Shown here in pieces: positions 1-8,752 of a stretch of 43,728 nucleotides of DNA. Positions within the stretch are counted from its first letter, which is position 1. Every line of letters begins with the position of its first letter. Position numbers and translations under genes: made by a program. Under the pieces are notes generated by a model. It was not told the DNA's origin. It did no database searches and worked only from the letters and a program-made list of their open reading frames with translations. Origin of the DNA: Bifidobacterium breve (GTDB lineage Bacteria > Actinomycetota > Thermoleophilia > Solirubrobacterales > Solirubrobacteraceae); NCBI GenBank assembly GCA_945901565.1, contig CAMDLG010000004.1, forward strand, positions 1-43,728, given 5' to 3'.

Positions 1-711
1 TGGTACGTCGAGCAGGTGATCGAAGCCGGCTGCGGTTTCGTCAACTGCATTCCCGTCTTCATCGCTAGCTCCGATTACTGGGGCCGCAAGTTCAAGAAGG
101 CCGGGCTGCCGATCATCGGTGACGACATCAAGAGCCAGGTCGGCGCGACGATCATCCACCGCACGCTGGCGCGCCTCTTCCACGACCGCGGCGTCAAGAT
201 GCTGTGCACCTCACAGCTCAACGTCGGCGGCAACATGGACTTCTACAACATGCTCGAACGCGAGCGGCTGGAGTCGAAGAAGGTCTCGAAGACCCAAGCC
301 GTGACCTCGATCATGGGCCACGAACTACCGGCCGACGATGTATACATCGGGCCCTCCGACTACGTGCCGTGGCTGACCGACCGCAAGTGGGCACACATCC
401 GCCTTGAAGGCCAGGCCTTCGGCGACGTGCCGCTGAACGTTGAGATGAAGCTCGAGGTTTGGGACTCACCAAACTCGGCTGGCATCGTGATCGACGCCGT
501 GCGGCTCTGCAAGCTAGCGATGAACAACGGCATCAGCGGCCAGCTCGATGGCCCAAGCTCCTACCTGATGAAGTCGCCGAAGAACCAGCGCCCCGATGAT
601 CAGGCGCGGCTCGACACTGAAGCCTTCATCAGCAAGTACAAGCGTAAGAAGGCCGCCAAGCCGAAGGCCAAAGCGAAGGCCAAGCCAAAGCGCGCCGCAG
701 CCAAGCGCTGA
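1..711 (+). CDS. ino1: Inositol-3-phosphate synthase (myo-inositol-1-phosphate synthase), 3' part; Lys/Ala/Pro-rich C-terminal tail
   Basis: Open from base 1 ([23 protein letters not shown]...); MIPS signatures [48 protein letters not shown]; ends [25 protein letters not shown]. Confidence 0.93.
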   Translation, partial: WYVEQVIEAGCGFVNCIPVFIASSDYWGRKFKKAGLPIIGDDIKSQVGATIIHRTLARLFHDRGVKMLCTSQLNVGGNMDFYNMLERERLESKKVSKTQAVTSIMGHELPADDVYIGPSDYVPWLTDRKWAHIRLEGQAFGDVPLNVEMKLEVWDSPNSAGIVIDAVRLCKLAMNNGISGQLDGPSSYLMKSPKNQRPDDQARLDTEAFISKYKRKKAAKPKAKAKAKPKRAAAKR

Positions 712-715
712 GCAG

Positions 716-2605
716 GTGGGTCAGAAGCTCTCGATTGCGCAGGTAACTCCGTTTGCCTGGGAACTGCCAAGCGAGGTAAACGAGTTCGTCGGCAAGCTAA
801 GCGACGAGCTGGCTGACCGCGGTCACCGAGTCGCGATTATCTCGCCGTCAACATCGGCAGCGAAGGTGCGCGAGGGGCGCAAGCTAATACGGAGCAACCC
901 GGCAGCGCTAATCGAAGCAGCCGATCGTGCGCCGCAGCTAATCGCAGTCAGCCAATCGCTGGAAGCCGCCCCCGGGCGACGACGGGTCGCCCTGCCGAGC
1001 GACACAACGCGCACACTGGGCGCGCTCTTTGAACAGACACCGTTAGACATCTGCCACGTCCACGAACCGTTTGCTCCGTCGATTACGAGCGCAGCACTGC
1101 GCAGTTCAAGAACGCTCAACGTCGGCTCATTCCACGCTCCAGCAGAGCGGCTCGTAGCGACCCAAGTAACTCGCAGGCTTGTGCAGACGCTATTTGGGCG
1201 CCTCGACGCCCGCACTGCCAGCTACCAGACGACTGCGGCGATGATGGAGCGTCACTTCCCGGCCGCTTACCCACTGCTGACGCCAGGGGCACCCGCTCTG
1301 GAAAGCCAGCGCAGCAAAAACCCTGCGGCGCCGCTGCGAATCGTCTTCATCGATGAGGAAGAACGCTCGGCGCTGCGACTCTTGCTCCGCTCGCTACGGC
1401 TGATCGAAAGCGACCGTCCGTGGGAACTCGTGATTAGCAGCGCTGCTGGCCGCTCTGCGACTCCGCTGCGGGCCGCGATCGCTGCATGCGTCAGCTACGT
1501 GGACCCGCGCGAGACGACAACCGACGAGCTGCTTGCGAGCGCAGACATCCTCGTCGCGGCATCATCCGGCGCCCAGCCGCAGCCAGGGCTCTTGGCGCGC
1601 GGCGGCGCAGCTGGCGCAGCGGTCGTCGCATCGCGGCTGGCGGTTTACGAAGAGGTGCTCGGCGACGGCGAGCGTGGACTGCTGTTCCCACCACGGGAGC
1701 TGATGACGCTGGCAGCGCAGATTTCACGGCTGCTGAATGACGACGCACTGCGAACTCGACTGGGCGCCGCCGGAGAGCCGCGGAGCTGGACGCAAGCAGC
1801 CGATCAGCTCGAAGAGATCTATGAACAGTTGACGGCGCGGCGCAAGCCGCTGGGCGGCAACGCTTCGCTCGCCGCTCGCCTGAGCGGCCGGCCGCTGATC
1901 GATGTTGACCTACACATGCACACCGATCACAGCCACGACTGCGCGACGCCGGTTGAGTCGCTGCTCGAGACCGCCCGTGACCGCGGCCTTGGCGCGATCG
2001 CAGTGACCGAGCACAATGAGATCTCAGGCGCCGTTGCGGCCGCGGCGATCGCCGATCAGTACGGCGTCAAGGTGATCCTCGGTGAGGAGGTCAAGACGGC
2101 CAGCCAAGGCGAGGTGATCGGCCTCTTCATCACAGAAAAGATCGAGCGCGGAATGACGCTCGCCGAGACTGTCGCTGAGATCAAACGTCAGGGCGGGTTG
2201 GTCTACGTTCCTCACCCATTCGACCGGATGCACGCGGTCCCCGACTACGAACACCTCCTTCCGATCGTTGATCAGATCGACCTAATTGAGATTTACAACC
2301 CGCGCGTCGCGCTCGACACCTTCAACGAAGAAGCGGCGCGTTTTGCGGCGAAGTACCGGATACCTGCTGCAGCTGGGTCAGACTCGCATGTGACTCAAGG
2401 GCTGGGAACGGCGCGAGTGCGAATGCGCGACTTCGACGGCCCAGAGGAATTCCTCGAATCACTGCGCGAAGCCGAGATCCACTCGACGCCAACCAACTAC
2501 GTATACGTGCAGGCGCTGAAGTTCATCCAAACCAAAGCGACACCAGAGAGTGCGCGGCGTGCATCGCGCAAGCGCAAGGCACGCAAGTCGCCGCGCAAGC
2601 TCTGA
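716..2605 (+). CDS. GT4-like (likely degenerate) glycosyltransferase domain fused to a C-terminal PHP metallohydrolase domain
   Basis: GTG start 5 nt after the ino1 stop, with GAGCAGG just upstream; N-terminal GT-B like (IAQVTPFAWE..., CHVHEPFAPS); C-terminal PHP motifs DLHMHTDHSHDC, AVTEHNEISG, GEEVKTAS, YVPHPFDR, AGSDSHVTQGLG. Confidence 0.85.
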   Translation: MGQKLSIAQVTPFAWELPSEVNEFVGKLSDELADRGHRVAIISPSTSAAKVREGRKLIRSNPAALIEAADRAPQLIAVSQSLEAAPGRRRVALPSDTTRTLGALFEQTPLDICHVHEPFAPSITSAALRSSRTLNVGSFHAPAERLVATQVTRRLVQTLFGRLDARTASYQTTAAMMERHFPAAYPLLTPGAPALESQRSKNPAAPLRIVFIDEEERSALRLLLRSLRLIESDRPWELVISSAAGRSATPLRAAIAACVSYVDPRETTTDELLASADILVAASSGAQPQPGLLARGGAAGAAVVASRLAVYEEVLGDGERGLLFPPRELMTLAAQISRLLNDDALRTRLGAAGEPRSWTQAADQLEEIYEQLTARRKPLGGNASLAARLSGRPLIDVDLHMHTDHSHDCATPVESLLETARDRGLGAIAVTEHNEISGAVAAAAIADQYGVKVILGEEVKTASQGEVIGLFITEKIERGMTLAETVAEIKRQGGLVYVPHPFDRMHAVPDYEHLLPIVDQIDLIEIYNPRVALDTFNEEAARFAAKYRIPAAAGSDSHVTQGLGTARVRMRDFDGPEEFLESLREAEIHSTPTNYVYVQALKFIQTKATPESARRASRKRKARKSPRKL

Positions 2606-3258
2606 TGCAGTCAAAGGGAGAAGCGGAGCAGTCGTCGAAACTGAATGAGCCGATGCCTGCAACCGAGGATGAGATCCGCGAGAAGTATCTAGAGCGAGCG
2701 ATCCGTGAGATCAACTCGCTGTCGCGCGATGTCCAGAGCTGCAGCCACTGCCCCCGCGGCAACCTGATGCCGGTGCTGGGCTCAGGCCATCCTCAGGCCG
2801 ACATCATGCTGATCAAGTACACACCGACGGTCTCTGAGATCGAAGAAGGTGTGGCCTTCTACGGGCGCTCCGGTAATGCGATGCGTAAGTCGCTGAGCCG
2901 CCTCAACATTGATCCTCTCGCTGTCTACGGAACGCTCTTCATCAAGTGCCCCGTTGGCGACCCTGCGCTGGCCGACCCGGCATGCATTGCACGGGTTGCA
3001 GAGGAGTTCGCGATCGTGCAACCGCGGATCGTCGTCGTGATGGGCGAGCAGTCGGTGACTGCGCTAAACGAACTGGAGCTGCCGCTGGCCAAAGAGATCG
3101 GGTGGACGCCCGGTGTAGTACAACCTTTGACCGATGCATGCGATGTCCTCGTGACGCCAAACATCGACGACTCGCTCGACTCGGAAGAAGCGAAGCGTGA
3201 CTTCTGGGGCGCCTTCCGCTCACTAGGCGACTGGTGGGGCGAACTGCCTCCCTATTGA
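2605..3258 (+). CDS. Uracil-DNA glycosylase superfamily (family 4-like) protein with divergent active-site motifs
   Basis: CSHCPRGNLMPVLGSGHPQADIMLIKYTPT...GVAFYGRSGNAMRKSL...YGTLFIKCPVGDPALADPACIARVAEEFAIVQPRIVVVMGEQS fits the family 4 UDG layout including Cys pairs; start overlaps the upstream stop (TGATG). Confidence 0.7.
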   Translation: MQSKGEAEQSSKLNEPMPATEDEIREKYLERAIREINSLSRDVQSCSHCPRGNLMPVLGSGHPQADIMLIKYTPTVSEIEEGVAFYGRSGNAMRKSLSRLNIDPLAVYGTLFIKCPVGDPALADPACIARVAEEFAIVQPRIVVVMGEQSVTALNELELPLAKEIGWTPGVVQPLTDACDVLVTPNIDDSLDSEEAKRDFWGAFRSLGDWWGELPPY

Positions 3259-3621
3259 TTAACGATCGGCACCGCGCGAGGGGAAACGCTCGCCGCCGGG
3301 GACCAGCCAAAACTCGTCGATCCGCTCAATCAGCCCTTCCTGCAACTCGTAGAAGCCAGCGCAGACGAGCATCGTGTCGGAGCGTTGAACCTGAGCATGG
3401 ACGGCGATGTCGAGACCGCGGCCGGTGATCACTCGTCGCACGCTCGTCTTGTTGTCAGGGTTATGGACGAAGTGCAGCAGCGAGAGGTACTCCTCGCGGC
3501 TCGGCTCACGACCTTGATGGGGCAGAGAGATACGCACGCCTGGCCGCACCAACGCGGCCACGGCATCCCAGTCGCCATGTTCACGGGCGCGCCAGAGTCT
3601 TTCAATCGCGTTAACGCTCAT
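3259..3621 (-). CDS. NTF2/SnoaL-like fold protein
   Basis: IERLWRAREHGDWDAVAALVRPGVRISLP...REEYLSLL...GLIERIDEFWLV; small SnoaL-like pattern. Confidence 0.6.
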   Translation of the reverse strand: MSVNAIERLWRAREHGDWDAVAALVRPGVRISLPHQGREPSREEYLSLLHFVHNPDNKTSVRRVITGRGLDIAVHAQVQRSDTMLVCAGFYELQEGLIERIDEFWLVPGGERFPSRGADR

Positions 3622-4565
3622 CAGCCTGTCACCAAGACTATCTTGCCAAGTTTGCCGCCGGAGGCAAAACTTTCGTACGCGTCTGCAGCCTCATCGAGCG
3701 GAAAGGACTTGTAGATCGGCACCGTCAAGCTGCCGTCGTCGAAACCTGGGAGCACGCTCCGTTCCATCGCCCGGGCAGTCGCCGCCTTCTCCTCCAACGG
3801 CCGCGCTCGCAGCGTAGAACCAGACAGCTTCGCGCGGCTGCCCATCAACGCTAGGAGGTTCAGCTCGCTACGGAAGCCTGCCGCGACGCCGATTACTACG
3901 ACACGGGCGCCTACTGCGAGAGCTGCAAAGTTGGCGTCTAGGTTTGGAGCCCCAACTAGTTCCAAGAGGACGTCGTACGGGCCCAACGATTCGCTCTGAT
4001 CTGGGCTGCAGACGACATCGGCTCCTAGCGCAGAGACTTCCTCGTGGCGCGCTGCGTCGCGCACCGATGCAGTTACGTGGGCGCCGGCCGCGGCTGCCAG
4101 CTGGACTGCGGCGGTACCGACTCCGCCGGCCGCGCCACTGATCAGGACGCGCTCACCGAGCTGCAGGTTGGCCTGGGTGAAAAGGGCGTCGTGGGCAGTT
4201 GTGAAGGTCTCCGGTAGGCCTCCGGCCTGCGCCCAGTCGAGCCCTGCTGGCACAGCCATTAGCTGGCGCTCATGAACGACACAAAGTTCAGCTTGGCCAC
4301 CGCCGCCGACGATTGCCATCACGCGGTCGCCCTCTTCGAAGCGCTCAGCTCCGGGGCCGCGCGCAACAACTTCCCCGGCCAGCTCAAGCCCTGGGATGTC
4401 GGCGGGCGAACCTGCCGGAGCCGGGTAGGCGCCGCGGAGCTGCAACTGATCGGCTCCGTTAAGGCCAGCAGCCCGAACCGCGACCACTACCTCGCCGGCG
4501 CCAGCAACGGGATCGGGGCGCTGTTCAACAACGAGTTTGTTCTCTTGGATTGTGACGGCGCGCAT
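3621..4565 (-). CDS. MDR-family NAD(P)-dependent alcohol dehydrogenase / quinone oxidoreductase
   Basis: GEVVVAVRAAGLNGADQLQLRGAYP, PGLELAGEVVARGPG, ERVLISGAAGGVGTAAVQLAAAAGAHV. Confidence 0.88.
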   Translation of the reverse strand: MRAVTIQENKLVVEQRPDPVAGAGEVVVAVRAAGLNGADQLQLRGAYPAPAGSPADIPGLELAGEVVARGPGAERFEEGDRVMAIVGGGGQAELCVVHERQLMAVPAGLDWAQAGGLPETFTTAHDALFTQANLQLGERVLISGAAGGVGTAAVQLAAAAGAHVTASVRDAARHEEVSALGADVVCSPDQSESLGPYDVLLELVGAPNLDANFAALAVGARVVVIGVAAGFRSELNLLALMGSRAKLSGSTLRARPLEEKAATARAMERSVLPGFDDGSLTVPIYKSFPLDEAADAYESFASGGKLGKIVLVTG

Positions 4566-4571
4566 TGCGGC

Positions 4572-4577
4572 AGTCTA
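4572..4577 (-). promoter_or_regulatory. -10 box TAGACT, 6 nt before the MDR oxidoreductase ATG (leaderless geometry)
   Basis: minus strand TAGACT-GCCGCA-ATG. Confidence 0.5.
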
Positions 4578-4585
4578 AGCCAGCG

Positions 4586-5767
4586 CTAGCCGCTTGGGCG
4601 AGCGGCCTCAATCTCATCGTGGAGGCCGTGCGGATCGTGTGAGTGGGGTTCCAGCGGGATCACAGCGTCATCATCGCCGCCGGGCTTTGTGTTCAGAGCG
4701 TGGCGCGCCTCCTCGAGCGACATTCCGGTTGCCCGCAGAAGGTCGTTGGCGATCATCCTCACCTGCCCGACGACAATGCTGACCGCAAGGTTGCGGGTGT
4801 GGTCGAGCGCCGCCGAAGAGGCCGTCGCTGCGCGCAGCGCGGCGACTCGAGCGATGTCGCGCTGCTTCTTGTCGGTAACCGATGCCGCAACGTGATCGGC
4901 TGCTTCAGCGAGGTCACGCAGCCCGGCGATCACGGTGGGAGGAACGGTATTGCCGCGCCGCAGCGCGGCCGAGGCGCCACGCGCCAACGAGACAACGCTG
5001 ACCTGAACTCGCGTCACCTGCTCAACGGCGTAGGCATAGCGATCGACGGTCCCAAGCTGACCGCGACGAGCGACCGCGAGCCGTGAAGTCTCGTCGCTAA
5101 CCGCCGCCGCGGCCCTCAGCGGCTCGACGTCGTGCTCAAGATCGCGTGCTGCGTCAACGGCGTGGTCGGCCTGTGTCGAGCTACCACTCTCAAGCGCATC
5201 GGCAATCTTGCGCAGCGCAATCGATATCTGCTCGAGCGCGGGTTGGAGCGCGTCTTTTGCCAGCCTCGATGGGTTTAGCGGGAAGAGCACCAGCGTGAAG
5301 ACGAGCGCGACGCCCGAGCCGATCAAAATGTCGATTAGGCGCGAGAAACCGTGCGGGTCTGCGGGGATCGCAAGGATTGCGACAAGTACGCCGCTGGCAG
5401 CCGCCTGATTGACGGCAAGCTGGTCGCCGCCGGCGAATACGACGACGCACATCACCATGAAGATCACGAGCCCTAGCTGCCAGGCACCGACGCCCACGTA
5501 ACGAACCATCAGGTCGGCGACGGCGATCCCAAGCGCAACGCCAAACGCCAACTGGAGTGCACGCTTGGCAGTGCGACCTGCAGTAACTCCCATTACCAGC
5601 ACGGCAGAGATCGGCGCGAAGAACGGCTGTGGATGGCCAACGATGTAACGGGCGAAGAGGTAAGAGACCATCGCCGCTAGCGCAACCAGAGCCAACCGAG
5701 GCGCGACTGAGCGAAGGTGATCGAAGCGCTGGCGCAACGTGATCTTGTCCAGCGCCATCTCAAGCAT
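4586..5767 (-). CDS. FUSC/aromatic acid exporter-family membrane protein
   Basis: RFDHLRSVAPRLALVALAAMVSYLFARYIVGHPQPFFAPISAVLVMGVTAGRTAKRA; multiple TM helices; start trimmed to MLEMALDK because the longer ORF runs into the next gene. Confidence 0.75.
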   Translation of the reverse strand: MLEMALDKITLRQRFDHLRSVAPRLALVALAAMVSYLFARYIVGHPQPFFAPISAVLVMGVTAGRTAKRALQLAFGVALGIAVADLMVRYVGVGAWQLGLVIFMVMCVVVFAGGDQLAVNQAAASGVLVAILAIPADPHGFSRLIDILIGSGVALVFTLVLFPLNPSRLAKDALQPALEQISIALRKIADALESGSSTQADHAVDAARDLEHDVEPLRAAAAVSDETSRLAVARRGQLGTVDRYAYAVEQVTRVQVSVVSLARGASAALRRGNTVPPTVIAGLRDLAEAADHVAASVTDKKQRDIARVAALRAATASSAALDHTRNLAVSIVVGQVRMIANDLLRATGMSLEEARHALNTKPGGDDDAVIPLEPHSHDPHGLHDEIEAARPSG

Positions 5768-5816
5768 TGGCTCTAACCCTGTCCTTCTATCGGAGCTGTT
5801 GCAAGCAGCGCGCTGC

Positions 5817-7205
5817 TCATCCGCGCTCGAAAAGTGCGACGCACTCGATGTGCGGAGTCTGGGGGAACATGTCAACTGGGCGTACGCGGACCAGCTTGTA
5901 GCCGGCTTCGACGAGCTGGGCGGCGTTCGGCGCCAGCGTCGTTGGGTTACAGGAGACGTAGACGATTCGCTTCGCACCGGCTTCGGCGACGCGGGCGATG
6001 ACCTTCGCCGAGAGACCCGATCGCGGCGGGTCGAGAACGATCAGATCGGGGCGGCCTAGCTCATCAACATCCTCTTTGAGCACGACGCGGACGTTGCCCG
6101 CGACGAAGCGCGCGTTGGTGATCTCGTTGGTGCGCGCGTTACGACGCGCATCCTCGACCGCTTCTTCAACGATCTCAACGCCGATCACCTCGCCTGCCCG
6201 CGGCGCCAGTGTTAGGCCGATCGAGCCGATCCCACAGCAGAGGTCGTAGACGCGCTCCCATCCTTTTAGGTCGGCGTATTCGCCAACCGTTGCGTAGAGC
6301 TTCTCGGCCATCTCGGTGTTCGTCTGGAAGAACGCTTCGCTGCCAAGCGAGAAGCGCAGCCCTGAACATTCCTCCTCGATCGCTCCAACTCCGTCGATCA
6401 AAATATCGGTTCCTCCCTGCGTCGTCTCGCCGCTGCTGGGGGCGATGCTGCGGATCACACTGACGGCGCCAGCTTCGATCATCGCGTCGGCAAAGCGGCG
6501 CTGATCGAAATCGCCGGGCGACGTAACAATGCGGGCTTGGATCTGCCCGGTGCGGCGCCCCTCGCGGACGACGAGGTTGCGAAGCAAGCCCTCATGACTA
6601 CGACGGTCGTAAGCCTTCAGTCCCATCTCCTGGCAGACCTCAAGCGCCGCTTCGCGAATCCGGTTGCTGGCCTCGGAGGCAAGCAGGCAGTCGTCCATCG
6701 GCAAGATCCGGGACCACGACCCCGGCGCGTGAAATCCGCAGCAGAGCGTGCCGTCGTCCTCAACACCGAACGAAAACTCAAGCTTGTTTCGGTAGCGCCA
6801 CTCTTCGACCGCCGGAATGATCGGCTCAAGTTCAAAGCCATCGAGCTTGCCGATCCGTCGCAGCGCATCGTCGACCTGTTCGCTCTTGACCTCCAGTTGG
6901 CGGTCATAGCGCAGCACCTGCCATGAAGCACCGGGGTGGTCAGCAAGCGGCTCGATTCGGTCGGGGCCGGGCTCGAGCATCTCAAGCGGCCGCGCCTCAG
7001 CGAAGGCGCGCTTACGCTTCGTCACCTGCACGCGGACGAGATCGCCCGGCACCGTGTCGCGGACAAAGATCACGTAGCTTCGATCGGCCAGAGGCACGCG
7101 TGCGATGCCCTTGCCACCGTTGGCGAGCGACTCGATCCTCAGCTCAAGCTCATCGCCGCGATCTACTCTCGTGCGTTCTCCTTCGACTGTTGGCTGCTCG
7201 CTCAT
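5817..7205 (-). CDS. TrmA/RlmD-family 23S rRNA (uracil-C5)-methyltransferase
   Basis: N-terminal TRAM-like domain; VYDLCCGIGSIGLTLAP, DLIVLDPPRSGLS, VYVSCNPTTLA. Confidence 0.88.
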   Translation of the reverse strand: MSEQPTVEGERTRVDRGDELELRIESLANGGKGIARVPLADRSYVIFVRDTVPGDLVRVQVTKRKRAFAEARPLEMLEPGPDRIEPLADHPGASWQVLRYDRQLEVKSEQVDDALRRIGKLDGFELEPIIPAVEEWRYRNKLEFSFGVEDDGTLCCGFHAPGSWSRILPMDDCLLASEASNRIREAALEVCQEMGLKAYDRRSHEGLLRNLVVREGRRTGQIQARIVTSPGDFDQRRFADAMIEAGAVSVIRSIAPSSGETTQGGTDILIDGVGAIEEECSGLRFSLGSEAFFQTNTEMAEKLYATVGEYADLKGWERVYDLCCGIGSIGLTLAPRAGEVIGVEIVEEAVEDARRNARTNEITNARFVAGNVRVVLKEDVDELGRPDLIVLDPPRSGLSAKVIARVAEAGAKRIVYVSCNPTTLAPNAAQLVEAGYKLVRVRPVDMFPQTPHIECVALFERG

Positions 7206-7229
7206 TACAGTGAGGATCGCAGCATCGCT

Positions 7230-8177
7230 CTAGTCACGAGCGGCGAGCAGCCACTCGAGCAGCGCCTTCTGGGCGTGACGGCGGTTTTCCGCCTGATCCC
7301 AGATCCTTTGACGCTTGCCATAAAGCAGCTCTGCGGTGATCTCTTCGCCGGGGTGAGCCGGCAGACAGTGGAGCGCTATTGCGTCGTCAGAGGCGAGCGA
7401 CAGCAGTTCGTCGTCGAGGCGGAATGGAGCCAGCGCGGCGCGGCGCTGGTCGGCCGTCGCCTCGTCGCCCATCGAAACCCAGACGTCGGTGTACAGCGCG
7501 TCGGCGCCTTCGACCGCGGCCTTCGGGTCGTTACTGCGCTGGCCTCCGCAACCGGGGTCGAGCTCATAACCCTGGGGCGAGGCGACGACCACCTCGAGCC
7601 CGGCAGTTGTTCCGAGAATCGCTAATGAACGGGCGACGTTGTTGCCGTCACCCACATAGACAAGCTTGAGCTCGTCGAGTGGGCGGCCGGGAAAGGCCTC
7701 CTGCAGAGTCATCAGGTCGGCCAGCGCCTGCGAAGGGTGGTGGAGCTCGGTGAGCATGTTGAAGACAGGGATCGAGCCTTCGGCGGCGAGCTCCTCGATT
7801 AATGCGTCGGGGCCTGTGCGCACGCCGACGGCTTGGACTTGGCCGGAGAGAACGCGAGCCGTGTCGGCGATCGACTCGCCGCGTGAGAGCTGCATCTCGC
7901 CCGGACGCAGCACGACGGCGTGACCGCCGAGCTCTGTAACACCAACCTCGTACGAGAGCCGCGTGCGAGTGCTCGGCTTCTCAAAGATCAAGGCGACACT
8001 CTTGCCGGTTAGCGCGTCAGATGAAGCAGGAGCAGCCTTCAGTTGATGGGCGCGCGCGAGCAGTGCGAGCAGCTGCTCGCGGTCAAGTTCTTCGCCGGTG
8101 AGGAAGTGGCGTGGCAAGCGCGAGAGAATAAGCCCGCAGCGCCGTTTGCAGCGCGCTATTTGTTGCAGCGCCGCCAA
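7230..8177 (-). CDS. argF: Ornithine carbamoyltransferase
   Basis: FEKPSTRTRLSYEVGVTELGG, LHHPSQALADLMT, YTDVWVSMGDE, ALHCLPAHPGEEI; true start probably within the first ~20 codons. Confidence 0.88.
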   Translation of the reverse strand: MAALQQIARCKRRCGLILSRLPRHFLTGEELDREQLLALLARAHQLKAAPASSDALTGKSVALIFEKPSTRTRLSYEVGVTELGGHAVVLRPGEMQLSRGESIADTARVLSGQVQAVGVRTGPDALIEELAAEGSIPVFNMLTELHHPSQALADLMTLQEAFPGRPLDELKLVYVGDGNNVARSLAILGTTAGLEVVVASPQGYELDPGCGGQRSNDPKAAVEGADALYTDVWVSMGDEATADQRRAALAPFRLDDELLSLASDDAIALHCLPAHPGEEITAELLYGKRQRIWDQAENRRHAQKALLEWLLAARD

Positions 8178-8192
8178 ATAGCCGCGGCGTGT

Positions 8193-8690
8193 TCAGCGAC
8201 TCTCATCAAGCTCTTCGCTGCCGCCGCGCCGAATCCCGAAGCCGCGTACCGCGAGTATCGCCCGTTCACCGAGCGATCCACGCTTCGGCAAGACGCCAAG
8301 TTGGACCGTCGCATCGTAGGCATCGAAGAAGGCGCGGACGCGCCAGAGCTTCTCGCGCGGCGGATCAAGCTCGCAGTAGAGAACGGCGTGGACGGTGATC
8401 ATTTTGTTGGTGGCGGGAATGCCCGAAAGCGCCGCGCGGTGAACACCGCTGACCAGCAGCGGAACGGCGACGTAACGACCATCGCTGAGGCGCTCGCCGG
8501 CGCTCTCGACTTTGGCGTCGGGGAAGGCTCTCCAGAGCTGCGCGGCGCGATCAGCCAGCGCGTCCGGGCCATAGAGCGGCTCGGGGCTGGAAGGGTCTGT
8601 CCAGTGCAGGTCGACTGCGCAAACTTCGCGGAAGGCAGCACGGCGGCGCTCGGTCCAAGCGCTCTGGAAGGCGTCGAGAAGGTCGTCCAT
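8193..8690 (-). CDS. SnoaL-like / NTF2-fold polyketide cyclase-like protein
   Basis: FQSAWTERRRAAFREVCAVDLHWTDPSSPEPLYGPDALADRAAQLWRAFPDAKVES typical SnoaL-like pattern. Confidence 0.65.
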   Translation of the reverse strand: MDDLLDAFQSAWTERRRAAFREVCAVDLHWTDPSSPEPLYGPDALADRAAQLWRAFPDAKVESAGERLSDGRYVAVPLLVSGVHRAALSGIPATNKMITVHAVLYCELDPPREKLWRVRAFFDAYDATVQLGVLPKRGSLGERAILAVRGFGIRRGGSEELDESR

Positions 8691-8698
8691 CGCGATTC

Positions 8699-8704
8699 AG
8701 CCTA
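8699..8704 (-). promoter_or_regulatory. -10 box TAGGCT, 8 nt before the SnoaL-like gene ATG
   Basis: minus strand TAGGCT-GAATCGCG-ATG. Confidence 0.4.
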
Positions 8705-8752
8705 GAGCGGCTGCAAAGAGCCTGCGGCGCCGGCCTGCCAGACTGACGACCG

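Noticed and set aside
5768-5977. N-terminal extension of the FUSC ORF up to 5977
   Set aside because: Overlaps the 3' end of the methyltransferase gene in another frame; the FUSC domain begins just after MLEMALDK.
6936-7625. 229-aa plus-strand ORF
   Set aside because: Antisense to the methyltransferase and argF; typical high-GC shadow ORF without recognisable domain.
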